From: Asterella californica
Taxonomy: Eukaryota > Streptophyta > Marchantiopsida > Marchantiales > Aytoniaceae
DNA: 64,000 nucleotides
Assembly (NCBI GenBank): GCA_036924285.1
Contig: JAYKYS010000009.1
Location: 20,130,001 to 20,194,000, forward strand
Direction of reading: 5' to 3'
Every line of letters begins with the position of its first letter. The stretch's first letter is position 1. Shown one piece after another: positions 1 through 9,908 of the stretch. Both the position numbers and the translations under genes were made by a program. The notes under the pieces are model-generated. The model ran no database searches, was not told where the DNA came from, and saw only the letters and a program-made list of their open reading frames with translations.

Positions 1-619
1 GTGTAAGTGTAGGTTGCGCAGCGATTGGAGAAGCACAACAGTTTTTGATGATTTTTTGATGATTTTTCATGTGCGGGATCGGGAGCTGCGCTTGGGAGAG
101 CGCACACTTGACAATAAATGAGAATGCAGAGCACTAAAACCATGAACGTGTTTAAAATGAAAAAAGCTCAAGATAAAATCCTAATTTTACCTTACCCCGA
201 GTAATGCAGTCTATGGTCGTGCATTAGTCACTCAAAAGGGCAAAGCGCCCTTCAAAGTGCATTATCCTATGATTTCTTTTCAATTTATTGAAAGAGTACA
301 AATAAAAATGCAAACAGCTCAAGGAGAACAATAAACATTTACGTATTATAATTAGATTATAAGGAGCAAGAGGTTGAACTTCGAAGGTACTCAAGGGCAT
401 AGAAAGGCGTTCGTCAGGTGCCGGTCAGGGAGCCGGACGGAAGTCAGACAGATGTGAATCCCACATGAGGTCCCCCAAAACGGAATGGCCGACCCATCAG
501 CAAGTCGGGGAGGAGAGCAAGTGCTTCCCTGGAACTCGTCGATCGCTTCCCGCGCTTTCCTCCTTTACAAGTTCTTTCTTTTTGTCACACAACAGAGTTT
601 CGAATCTTGACAAGGCTCA
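1..619. other. Left-edge intergenic sequence
   Basis: No open frame here resembles a known protein on either strand. The first ~350 bases are AT-rich. Roughly 360-600 is GC-richer and probably contains the promoter and 5' UTR of the RNase H2A gene starting at 620. I see no clear TATA box, RNA gene or terminal repeat. Confidence 0.4.
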
Positions 620-2868
620 ATGGCGGAGACTCTAGATTCCGTTGCAGAGACGCCAGCGTGGGCTTCCAAACCATGCATTATGGGCATCGACGAAGCTGGT
701 CGAGGTCCTGTTCTCGGTACGTTTGCCTTGTCGGTTTGTATTGTTGACAATGTGCTTCACTTGATTGGTCGATGTATAATGGTTAGAATGTGGCTCATCA
801 CCTTGATGGATTGAGATCGACATGCTACACAACTGTCGTCTTACGGTATGTTAGACACGAGGAGATGCCGTATTAAAGCGGGCTTGTTTTTTGGCGTTTC
901 CTTACGATGATTGTTAAGCTGGCCCTGAATGTGTTGATGGATTGGCAGGTCCTATGGTTTATGGCTGCGCCTTCTGTGCTCTGTCGATGAAGAGTCGTCT
1001 GGCAACTCTGCAGTTTGCAGGTAAGACTGTCGCTTTGAGTGGGCGAGAAATTGCTCCAGTTTACATATTCGGTATCCAAGAATATCTCTGTACCATGAGG
1101 TGCACCTGTTTCTGAAATTCTTGGCCATTTTGCACGTCCCAGATTCGAAAACCTTGACAGAGGCGAAAAGGGAGGAACTTTTTGAGAGTATCAAAGCCGA
1201 TGGCACGATTGGTTGGTCGGTTGATGTGATAGATCCGCGATACCTTTCTGCCAAAATGCTCAAAAGGTGGGCGTTGGAATTTATGTGGTTATAGAACGAA
1301 GAATAGTGGCTCTGGCGAAGAAGGCTTTTTTCTTCATTACAAGTCTGGACGCAGTCCTGAAGCAACAGACTTGGCTACAGAGGTTTAGATGTGGCCATTG
1401 ACAGTCGCTCTCAGGTTTGGAGAGAGTCGAGGGACTACAGGTCTCTTACTGTTGAGTTTTGCTCAAAATCTGTGCACGTACATTTTGCAGAATATCATGT
1501 TTGGAGCTTATATGGAGCTAGTTTTGAACTGATCACAGGAACCGACAGAGTCTCAACGTTATTTCGTACGATTCAGCGATGGGGCTCATTAAACGTACCT
1601 TGGACGAAGGATACTTGCTGTCTGAGGTAACAATTTGTACAATCCAATCACTTCTCAATCTTCATCTGTGACGTAGCAGTTTCACTCCTGACCTCTGTGA
1701 GCCGGTTTAGATTTTCATGTTTGTTGGGACACTCCTTTTGCCAGGTGTTCGTGGACACTGTCGGGGATGCTGAGAAGTATCAGGACCAATTATCTCTGTC
1801 TTTTCCGGGTATCAATTTCACTGTTGCGAAAAAAGCTGATAGCATTTTTCCTATTGTTAGTGCGGCCAGTATCGTCGCAAAGGTACTTTCTTTCTCCCAT
1901 AATTAATTTTCCAGCGGCATGTTACAGTCAGTTAAAGCACAATGATAGCTCCCCTTCTTGTTTTGGCTTTGGTTGGTAGGATGTTCTCTGTCAGTCACGC
2001 TAGACATTTGCTGAACGTTTGAGTTCAGCATGTTATTACCCGTCTTACACTTTGCTTGATCATCACACTTAACAGAGCATCCACTCGACCGCGTGCAGGT
2101 CACCAGAGACAGAGCCTTGAAAAGCTGGGTGATGAGTGAGTTGGGGAGGAATATTGGGAGGAATTTTGGATCAGGTTATCCAGGAGGTACTTGATCTCTT
2201 CTTCATAAATAGTGGTTTTTACTCCGCCTTCGAAGTTCTGTTTGTGATGCCAATTTGGAAGGGACGAACACTTCCCATGTGAGGAGGCCCTTGAACTCGC
2301 AAGCTTCGAGAAGTAGGAAATTATGAATGTTTGTAGGGTAATTCAAAAACAAGTCTTCACATGAATTAAGTCTTTACATGTGAAAAGTAAGTATGTGTAA
2401 ATACATCATGTAAGTAGGCGGCCGTTAGGTCACCTACAGTCATAAACGCATCATCTAACAGCTTACTTGTTTAAACTACCAGATCCTGATACCAAAACGT
2501 GGCTTCAGGAAAACAAAGATCCAGTGTTCGGGTTCCCATCGCTCGTACGTTTTAGTTGGTCAACCTGCGGTCCATTCATTGCTGAGGGTGGTGTTGAAGT
2601 TTACTGGTAAGGCACAGTACATGTTTTTCTTGCTAGGAATTATGAGATCTGATGAATGCTTACCGGGCGTTTCGTGTCATAGTCCAAGCACAACCCTTAC
2701 ATGGTCTTCTCGGATTATGGCCGAGCTTATGTTTGCAGGGAAGCTGATGAAGATGAAGATGAAATGCCCAAGAGAAAGTCTCGCACGGTGGACATCGAGT
2801 CTAGTGCCGCTTTACGGCATCCTTACTTCCGATCTCGTCAGCTGCAACAAGTTACAACTCGTCTTTGA
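620..2868 (+). CDS. RNASEH2A: Ribonuclease H2 catalytic subunit A, 8 exons
   Basis: Catalytic subunit of the nuclear RNase H2 complex, which removes RNA from RNA:DNA hybrids and single ribonucleotides embedded in DNA. Exons: 620-716, 949-1020, 1143-1266, 1539-1626, 1745-1882, 2099-2186, 2483-2606 and 2739-2868. All junctions are GT-AG, and phases add up to 861 nt, 286 residues plus TGA. The start is the first ATG, giving [19 protein letters not shown] just before the family motif [12 protein letters not shown] (D24, E25). The other two expected catalytic aspartates are D131 (in VFVDTVGD) and D159 (in [18 protein letters not shown]); their 28-residue spacing equals that of human D141/D169. [15 protein letters not shown] and the [10 protein letters not shown] segment are present. 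The end, [13 protein letters not shown], resembles the FLQARKIQQL ending of the Arabidopsis protein. Length is normal and the gene looks intact. Subunits B and C are not in the window. Confidence 0.95.
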
Positions 2869-5031
2869 TAGAGGAAACGAGAATCCGTCAGGAGCAGGTC
2901 CACTTCTCTTCTAGAACGTCCTGAACCTGCAGTTTTCAAGCTCTAACTACTCAACAGGAAGCACAGTAGGTCTCAGGCTGATGGTCTCAGGTTGATAAAA
3001 GCTGCGTTGCTCCCGGTCCCAAGTATTCGACAAGGAGGTACCTTCACTTCGAGCGCGAATTGTTGTTTAGTACGCTCTGTTGTGTGAATTGTGTTTTCCA
3101 TAAGCTGTAATTAGTTTCCATTTAACCTAGATTTGCTGTTATATTATAATGTTTTTGAAGTTGTTTAGATTTTATGTATTAGAACTTTTGCACCTGGTTT
3201 TTTCCTATAAGGTTTTTTCAGTTTTCTCGATTATTTGATAGATTTAGAAGTTTTTCTATCGTATGTTTATGTAACGTTGGCGCTTTAGAGTGATTGGTGA
3301 TCGAAGTAATTGTAGCCGGAACTGTCGTTGGTCGCAGGCATTCTTATGAAAGATGAAAACGTTTCTGGCCAGTCAGACAAGACGGTTTTGTACCTCCACC
3401 GTCCAGATGAAGCAGCCATTGAATTCTCCTAGTGTAAATGCTCGGTCCTTCCGTGTGCCTCGATAGCACTGACCTGGGAAAGGAGGCAGGCATTTGACAC
3501 TTTCGAAGGGTGGGCTTATTACGAGCTCTCGGCAGTATGAAGCTCCTACATGCTGGTGTCTGGAAGGGAACTAGTTAGACAACATCTCTTCTGAAAAATA
3601 CGTTCATATCAATAATTTTTCAGGTTCGGAGAGAAGTAACATAATTCGTTACTTTACTCTTTTGAAAGTTCGCACATGACGCAGCATCAAGTACATTTTG
3701 CTATTCAGCGTATCCAATAATTAGTTCGGTCCTCATAAAGGCTTCTGTATCTTGTTCACATATTGTAATTTGTTCAGTATTACATTGGAGTAGAATATAT
3801 TTGTTATAAGCACTTTGAGAGGTGTTAATAACTTGGTACCTTCGCGATGTAGTTTGCAAGGAATCAGATGCCATTCCTTGATGTACGGTGGTTCTTTATT
3901 GTCTGTGCGTTTCTCCCCGCAGGATGTGAATCTTGATTTAGCAGAGCCGTGGATGGTTTCTCCTCTCGAGATGACATGAGGTAAATGCAAGGGATTAATG
4001 GATTCAACTTCATTTGTGTTCTATGTTCAACGACTGAGCGAATTACGATTCAGATAAGGCATGCATGGATGATTCTTCCATCTGATTATGCCAGAGATTA
4101 TCTGTGAACATGAAAGATACAGCGAATCAGCGCCATGAATTTACTATGTCTTGAGTATTTCTAAGTACTCAACCCCCCGTGTGGGTATAAAAGCCAGAAA
4201 ATAGTATTCCTTTCTTTCCCCACGGTGTACTTTATGTTGCGGAGAATAATATCCTCGCTGAACCAACAACTGTCATGTTTACATTTCTCAATCAACTGTA
4301 ATCAGTTTGCTTGGAGATGAATTACGAAGTGTAAAGCCAGTGAAGAGCGTTGATTAAGTCATTACTTCAAAGATTTCATTTTCGCACTAAAGATAATGAT
4401 GAAAATCATTCTACGCTTAATGGTTAAAATTTTGGTTCTCTGAAAGTGAACCTGAAAAGAGTGGTCCTGATGATACCTACCAAGAGTAGGTACAGGGACA
4501 TTTGGGTTTAAAGCAAAAGCATGAGAGGCCCCAGAGAGGTCTATCTCTTACCACGAGTTAGCATAATATAGAGCACAAAAGGATCATGCATTGACAAATT
4601 GCTTTTAACATTAGCTTTTTATTTGGTAATGAAATTTGACACGTGAGAATCAAACTGAAACCATTTTGTGTTCCATTTCTTATCAATCAGGTTCAAATAG
4701 ATAGAGACCCATGGAGTCAAAATTGGATCGTTCTAGAAAACATTGATTACAAAACAAATAAACAGAAAGCAAGAAGGAAAAGCAGTACTTGTACTCCTTT
4801 TATACCTATGACTATGGTCTAACGGTCTTAAATGTATGGATCTTTGAAAAGGAAAAAGAAGAGTTAAATACACGTTAATGTCTTGCTTCAGCTGAGTGAC
4901 ATTCATGGAAGCCAAATTATTGTTTGAAAGCTCTAGTCTCTGGCAAGACTATCGTCACCTACACCCGGTTAAAGGAGGATTTAAAAGCCTTTGTGAGTGG
5001 TGATTTCTATCAAAAGAAGGCATGAATAATA
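2869..5031. other. Gene-free stretch after RNase H2A
   Basis: This holds the 3' end of the RNase H2A transcription unit and then AT-rich sequence without any convincing coding frame. An 85-codon frame at 3733-3990 on the minus strand has no recognisable domain. I see no RNA gene. Confidence 0.4.
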
Positions 5032-5450
5032 TGCATCCAAAGCGAACCACCGCCGGAGAGGAAGAAAAAGACAAGCAAAGAAAGCATGGTGGCGTTGGAA
5101 GAACTACGAGATCTGTTGTTCGTTTAATATTATCAGGAATAAATATATATATTAACTAAGTATAAATAATCAAAATATTTTATAAAAGTTATATATTAGT
5201 CATAGTTAGTTATATATGCATAGAAACATAGAGAAAGTAGAAAATAACCCATAAGACTTGACCCGAGTGCCGCACTTCAGAACGGACAAGTCAGAGAATC
5301 CATCCTCATTTAAACTCATTTATACACTGAGTTTAGTTTAATACCTAACCCTTCCTGGAAGAAGGGTTAGGTATTAAATTAAACTCTTGCATATTTGCCT
5401 CCTCCATCAGAAGATGGAGGGAGTATAAAAGATATTTCTCTTCTGTTTCT
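5032..5450. repeat. Copy 1 of a dispersed hairpin-bearing repeat
   Basis: Starts at ATGCATCCAAAGCG, followed by a purine-rich GAGGAAGAAAAAGAC block, an AT-rich middle, and then two consecutive hairpins. Hairpin one is 5330-5354 / 5361-5385 (25-bp stem, one G:T-type mismatch, 6-nt loop). Hairpin two centres on CCTCCATC / GATGGAGG at about 5402-5420. The start motif recurs at 33022 and 63521. The hairpin core recurs at 33334 and 17651. The AT-rich middle (5140-5215) resembles 46330-46410. The layout suggests a non-autonomous mobile element, but no target duplication was found. Confidence 0.6.
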
Positions 5451-7163
5451 CTTTCAGGGAAACAGATTTGACTGGAAAGATGACATAAAAGTTAAGCAAG
5501 AGGATTTCTTTTCTTAACCGGAGGAAGGAGCAAGGGCAATTTACCAAAGGTAATTTCGTGTAGAATAGTGGACCACCCACCTATGGGCTCCTTGTGTACT
5601 ATTCTGTCACTACTCCCTATTCCCTATTGAAGAATAGAGGAAAAGAGAGAGTTCAAAAGAAATCCTGAACTTTGTAGTTATCCAAGGAACTCCAAGGAGT
5701 CTAAATCTTATTGATGTTACATCCAACGTACATCATTCTTTTCAATCTGATAAACTTTCATTCGAAGTTTGGTTCAAACCTTTAAAATGGTTTTCTACTG
5801 TCCTGATTCTATAGAAACGATTTGGTTCCAATCTGAGCAATGGAGGCTGCTACTTCGAGTTTCTTTGAGTGAGTACCCAACTGTCTATCAGTGAAACGTA
5901 ATGCGAGTATTCTCTTCCGAGTATTTTCCTTTCTATACCACCCAGCTGTTTTCTACGTCTTTCACTACTTCAATATGTTGGGTATTGAAATATAAACAGT
6001 TTTTTATCGTTGTGCTTTATTAGGTTTTACAGGTTTTCATTCTAAAGAAAACGGCCGTTTGTTTTTCCATTTTCCATTTTCCTCCTAACCTGACAAGTTC
6101 TTTCAAATAACTGCCTTCACAATTTGAACTTGATGGTCTTGCAACGGATAGAAACTTGAGTTCGCTGTTCCCCGGAAAATGAACTATTCTATCAATCTTA
6201 CATCCCGAAGGAGAAAAACCACACCTGAAGGTGGACTGCATATGTCACTATCTATTGAGCTTTTTCGTCTAAAAGCGCTATGAGTCCAATATGCCTAGAG
6301 TAACTCTTGGTTCTGATGAAATGGTGACAGATATCAGATCTATAAACCTCTCGCCAGAAGCTCTGGATGATAATGGCGCAAGTCAGTACATCCAACCTCA
6401 AGTGGACCAACACATCTGCTAGCCTAGTTTCCGCTCAGCCGAGTGACCTTTTCAGGTTCAAGAGTATTCAACATAACCGGTCGGCATATGATGCTGGCTC
6501 ACTTGGAACAGTCGATCCCATACCACAGATAATAACAGAACATACTTTGTTTCGATGAAGTCCTCCTCTCGGAGAACGAGATATATATGTGCATATATAA
6601 AGACTTGAGGTACAACAAAACAGAGTGAGTGGTTTTCGCTGATACGAAGCTTTGATTTACCCCATCTCTATGCCTTCCAGATGAGATCACTAGCCTTTTC
6701 TACCCGAGTTCCACTGCTTGAATTGCCTGCATTCAAGTCCCTCTGAAAGGAAGTTCGCCCACAATTAAAGTACATACCTGCTATCTAATCTACCAACTAC
6801 TTGGAAAACTCCCTGATTCTAGGTCATGAGTGTGACACATCATGCACTTACGTTGCAATTGTCGTGTTGAAATCTACAGGTGCCAAAACTTCGACGTTAC
6901 ACAATGCGTCCCTAATCATGAACTGACTTGTTGTAGGTGTCCCCAGCCCCGGGCGGCTACTGATTGCTCACGTTTAAGACTTCTTGGAAACAGGACCACA
7001 ACTCCATTTCGATAACTGACCCAACGTTTGCTCGTATCAACAGTTTCGAGATCTGCCCGGCCGTTTAGAAAGGTCAACCTCTCGGCGATATCCGATCAGC
7101 GTTGTCGACGTTACACCTTTCTGAGGTCGAGATATTATGTAACTACGCTCTCGCAATATCCCA
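5451..7163. other. Gene-free stretch before H2A
   Basis: No convincing coding frame. The short frames at 6020-6241 (-), 6367-6558 (+) and 6499-6690 (-) lack recognisable domains and overlap each other. The right end will contain the H2A 3' UTR, since that gene ends at 7164 on the minus strand. Confidence 0.35.
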
Positions 7164-8182
7164 TTACTTCTCTGCGGATTTGGAGTCGGACTTTGTGGTA
7201 GATTTCTCCGACTTCTCCGACTTCTCCGACTTTTCCTTCTCCAACTTCGCGGCAGTCTTCTTCGGTAGGAGTAACTGGTGGATGTTGGGAAGTACACCTC
7301 CGTGTGCAATGGTCACGCTGGCGAGAAGCTTCCCAAGCTCCTCATCGTTTCTAATGGCAAGCTGAATGTGCCTCGGGATAATCCTAGTTTTGTTGTTGTC
7401 CCGGCACGCATTGCCGGCCAGCTCAAGCACCTGCACTCCACAAGAGGTCAGTCACCAGTACATATCCACACCCGCGAGCCAGCTGACTCATTTTCCAGAC
7501 CAACGAAGAACTTTCTAGGCCAATATAAACAGAAGAACTGTGAATTTCTACACAAGCCCCAACCTACATCGGGTGAAACCGCTTTCCTGTCTGTGGTGGT
7601 ATGCTCTAGCGAACAGCACACCATAGTGACCTGCAGAAAGGAGGTGACTGACCTCTTGTATTCACGTGCCCTACCTTAGGCTTTGATCAACTTCTCACGA
7701 AGCACAGAGCCCTGTAACGCAGTGGGAAGGGGAACTAGTCTGCACTCAGTTTCAACTGTCTAATTGGACAAGACGCACAAAAGCGTCTACTGATGGAAGC
7801 TATCAAGCATAACGTCACACCAGTGCCACACAGTTGTTCCGCTTCTCAGCTATCGATACAACACAACCGCTCGCTGTTAAACCTCGTGTCCACTACTAAA
7901 CCAAACCCCATACAAGTCGCAGAAACCCTGTGAAAAAACACCTCACCGCACATGCTCTTACTCAATCTCGCTCGTGCATGAATGGTTTGCAGAACGTACC
8001 TCAGCAGCAAGATATTCCAGCACAGCTGCCAAGTACACAGGGGCTCCGGCTCCAACACGTTTGGCATAGCGCCCATTCTTGAGATACCGTGCCAGCCTTC
8101 CTACAGGAAACTGGAGGCCCGCTCTCTGCGACTTCGAGATCGCCTTCCTCTTGGCCTTGGCGGAGTGCCCTCTTCCCGACAT
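7164..8182 (-). CDS. H2A: Histone H2A with extended KSE-repeat tail, 2 exons
   Basis: Core nucleosomal histone. Exons on the minus strand: 8182-8000 (61 codons) and 7430-7164, separated by a 569-bp GT-AG intron placed after LEYLAAE, the usual position in intron-containing plant H2A genes. The 149-residue product has the complete fold: [55 protein letters not shown], and the acidic-patch residues D90/E91/E92. The tail from about residue 118 is long and built of KSE units (K128-S138), encoded by three exact 9-bp direct repeats at 7204-7230. It has neither the SQ[E/D]-phi end of H2A.X nor the KSPKK of H2A.W, and the core is not H2A.Z. It is therefore a replicative H2A with an unusual tail, or a long-tailed H2A.M-type variant as reported from non-seed plants; that choice is inference. 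Expression is probably S-phase linked, given the upstream element at 8502. Confidence 0.96.
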
Positions 8183-8430
8183 ATTTGCAAATCAACGAAT
8201 TTGCGACTGGATCAAGCACTCAGCAGAGAAAGAATACCCACAAAGCAGGCACGAACCCACGGAGTAAAATGCAAGATGTTACTGAAGGCAAGAACTGAGC
8301 AAGAGATGAGAATGGGGGAAAATAATGCGCAGATCCGGGAAGAGGAAAGGGGGACGAAAAGGCAGCAAATGAAGGAAAAACAAAATCGAGAAAATACTAA
8401 CAATTGTGAAATGGTTTACAGCACAGGAGT

Positions 8431-8439
8431 ATTTATATA
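8431..8439 (-). promoter_or_regulatory. Probable TATA box of the H2A gene
   Basis: TATATAAAT on the minus strand, about 250 bp upstream of the H2A start codon and 62 bp downstream of the histone type I element. The position fits a core promoter with a 5' UTR of roughly 200 bp. No transcript evidence is available. Confidence 0.65.
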
Positions 8440-8501
8440 CGGTGTGGGGCAGCATCTCAGCCCTAAGTAGGTGGATGCCAATTCAGCTTCCAGCTCACCC
8501 A

Positions 8502-8519
8502 CCACGTCATCGATCCGCA
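8502..8519. promoter_or_regulatory. Plant histone type I element (hexamer-octamer)
   Basis: CCACGTCATCGATCCGCA matches 16 of the 17 fixed positions of the plant histone type I element CCACGTCANCGATCCGCG. That element joins the ACGTCA hexamer, bound by bZIP factors, to the reverse octamer GATCCGCG and directs S-phase expression. It sits upstream of the TATA box at 8431 and the H2A gene read on the minus strand. No histone gene lies on the other side, so it most likely serves H2A alone. Confidence 0.85.
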
Positions 8520-9863
8520 CACGATAGAGACGGGTTCACACTCCTTCTCCCGTCAGATGCCGATCCAGCGGCTTTCATCTATTGCACTCCTTTTCCGGCG
8601 CGATCTTGCAGCTTTCTGCCCCCATCTCGCTTTTCCAAGCAAGTTTGAATTTGCTCAGGCCCGCCTGACACTTCGCTACCGTAGTGGAAACAGCAAAGAA
8701 GTAAAAGATTACATAGCACTAAAAGGTGGGAAGAACCCCCACCGTGCACAGAGTTCAAGTACGAGAAACGTGGTAACCGGGTTCCTCGCATTCATAACCG
8801 CGGTTCTGCGAGTAGGTAACCTCGAGAATGGCCATACCACCACCTGTAGGTTTGCTCCAATGGAAAGCTGCTACTGTAGTTGATCAAGGGTTTGAAATTT
8901 CGTTCAATATGGAGAAAAATCTGAACGTTTTCTTTTCTAAAGTTTTCTTTTTACCGATCGTTATCTGTTATTCATTTAACTAATTACATATTACCGAAGC
9001 TTGTTCCTTCTGAACCTGGAGTTGAGATGTTTTAGTGGTTGAGACAGAACCGTGGTACGACGTCTGAACTGTATTGTTGTTGTTGCTTACCAGGTAGTTA
9101 GTTTATCCGGGCATAAGAAATTGGGTTGGTGACATAATTGTGTGAAGTCGTGACGTGCTGCTGTTTCGTCGTGCCGGTCATGCCTTTACTTTCGCTTTTT
9201 GGTGTTTGCTGTTGCTTCTCGTGCTCACCGTTTGGTACCGCATATCGTTCCAGAAAAAATACATATACAGAGAGAGTATTCCGCTTGACATACTCGACTT
9301 CGGTTATCATCACATGCTCGGGGTGCATGATAATGTTAACGAATAATTTCAAATATCCTGAGGAGAATCTACATGGACCCTTGCCAGTGAAGTGAAGATC
9401 AAGATCTTCACCGTGGATTAGACCACTCGATATTCTAACAATATGTTAAGGGTTCTGTTTAAGAAGAAGTAATTGAGATCAACAATGAAGGAAAGCAATG
9501 GATTAGTTTTGCGGAAACAAATTATCAACGCTAAGTGAAAACGAGATGCTCCCGATAACCTCCGTAAGTAATGGTAAGTACAGTTGTATTATCTAACCGA
9601 CAAGACCTGCGGCCTGCACCATCAGGAAGCTATTTGAAGACCATGCGAAAAGAAAAGAAAAGAAATAGCCTTCGCTGAAGAAGAAAGAAGCCGAGAGAGC
9701 TAATAAAAGTTCGTGAAAATATTGTGGATGGATCCACATTGTAAAGCAAGAGGGGTAAAAGTACAACGACGAGTTGGTGCTAGAACAGAACAGCAGGATC
9801 ATCGAGGGTACGAAGATTAGTGAGACTTCGAAGTCATCATGAGAACTGTCGGACTAGACAGAC

Positions 9864-9868
<5 letters not shown>
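8520..9868. other. Gene-free stretch upstream of H2A
   Basis: Several overlapping short frames on both strands, none with a recognisable domain. A 63-codon frame at 9155-9346 (+) has a hydrophobic Leu-rich run, but nothing else supports it as a gene. Confidence 0.3.

Positions 9869-9901
<33 letters not shown>
9869..9901. repeat. (GA)n microsatellite
   Basis: About 16 uninterrupted GA dinucleotides, flanked by degenerate GACA and GCGA units. Simple sequence repeat in intergenic DNA. Confidence 0.95.

Positions 9902-9908
<7 letters not shown>

Noticed and set aside
2579..2914. 111-codon plus frame
   Set aside because: Reads through the last RNase H2A intron in a frame different from exons 7 and 8.
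7278..8470. Plus-strand frames of 133 and 162 codons
   Set aside because: Antisense to the histone H2A exons and promoter; the H2A reading is unambiguous.
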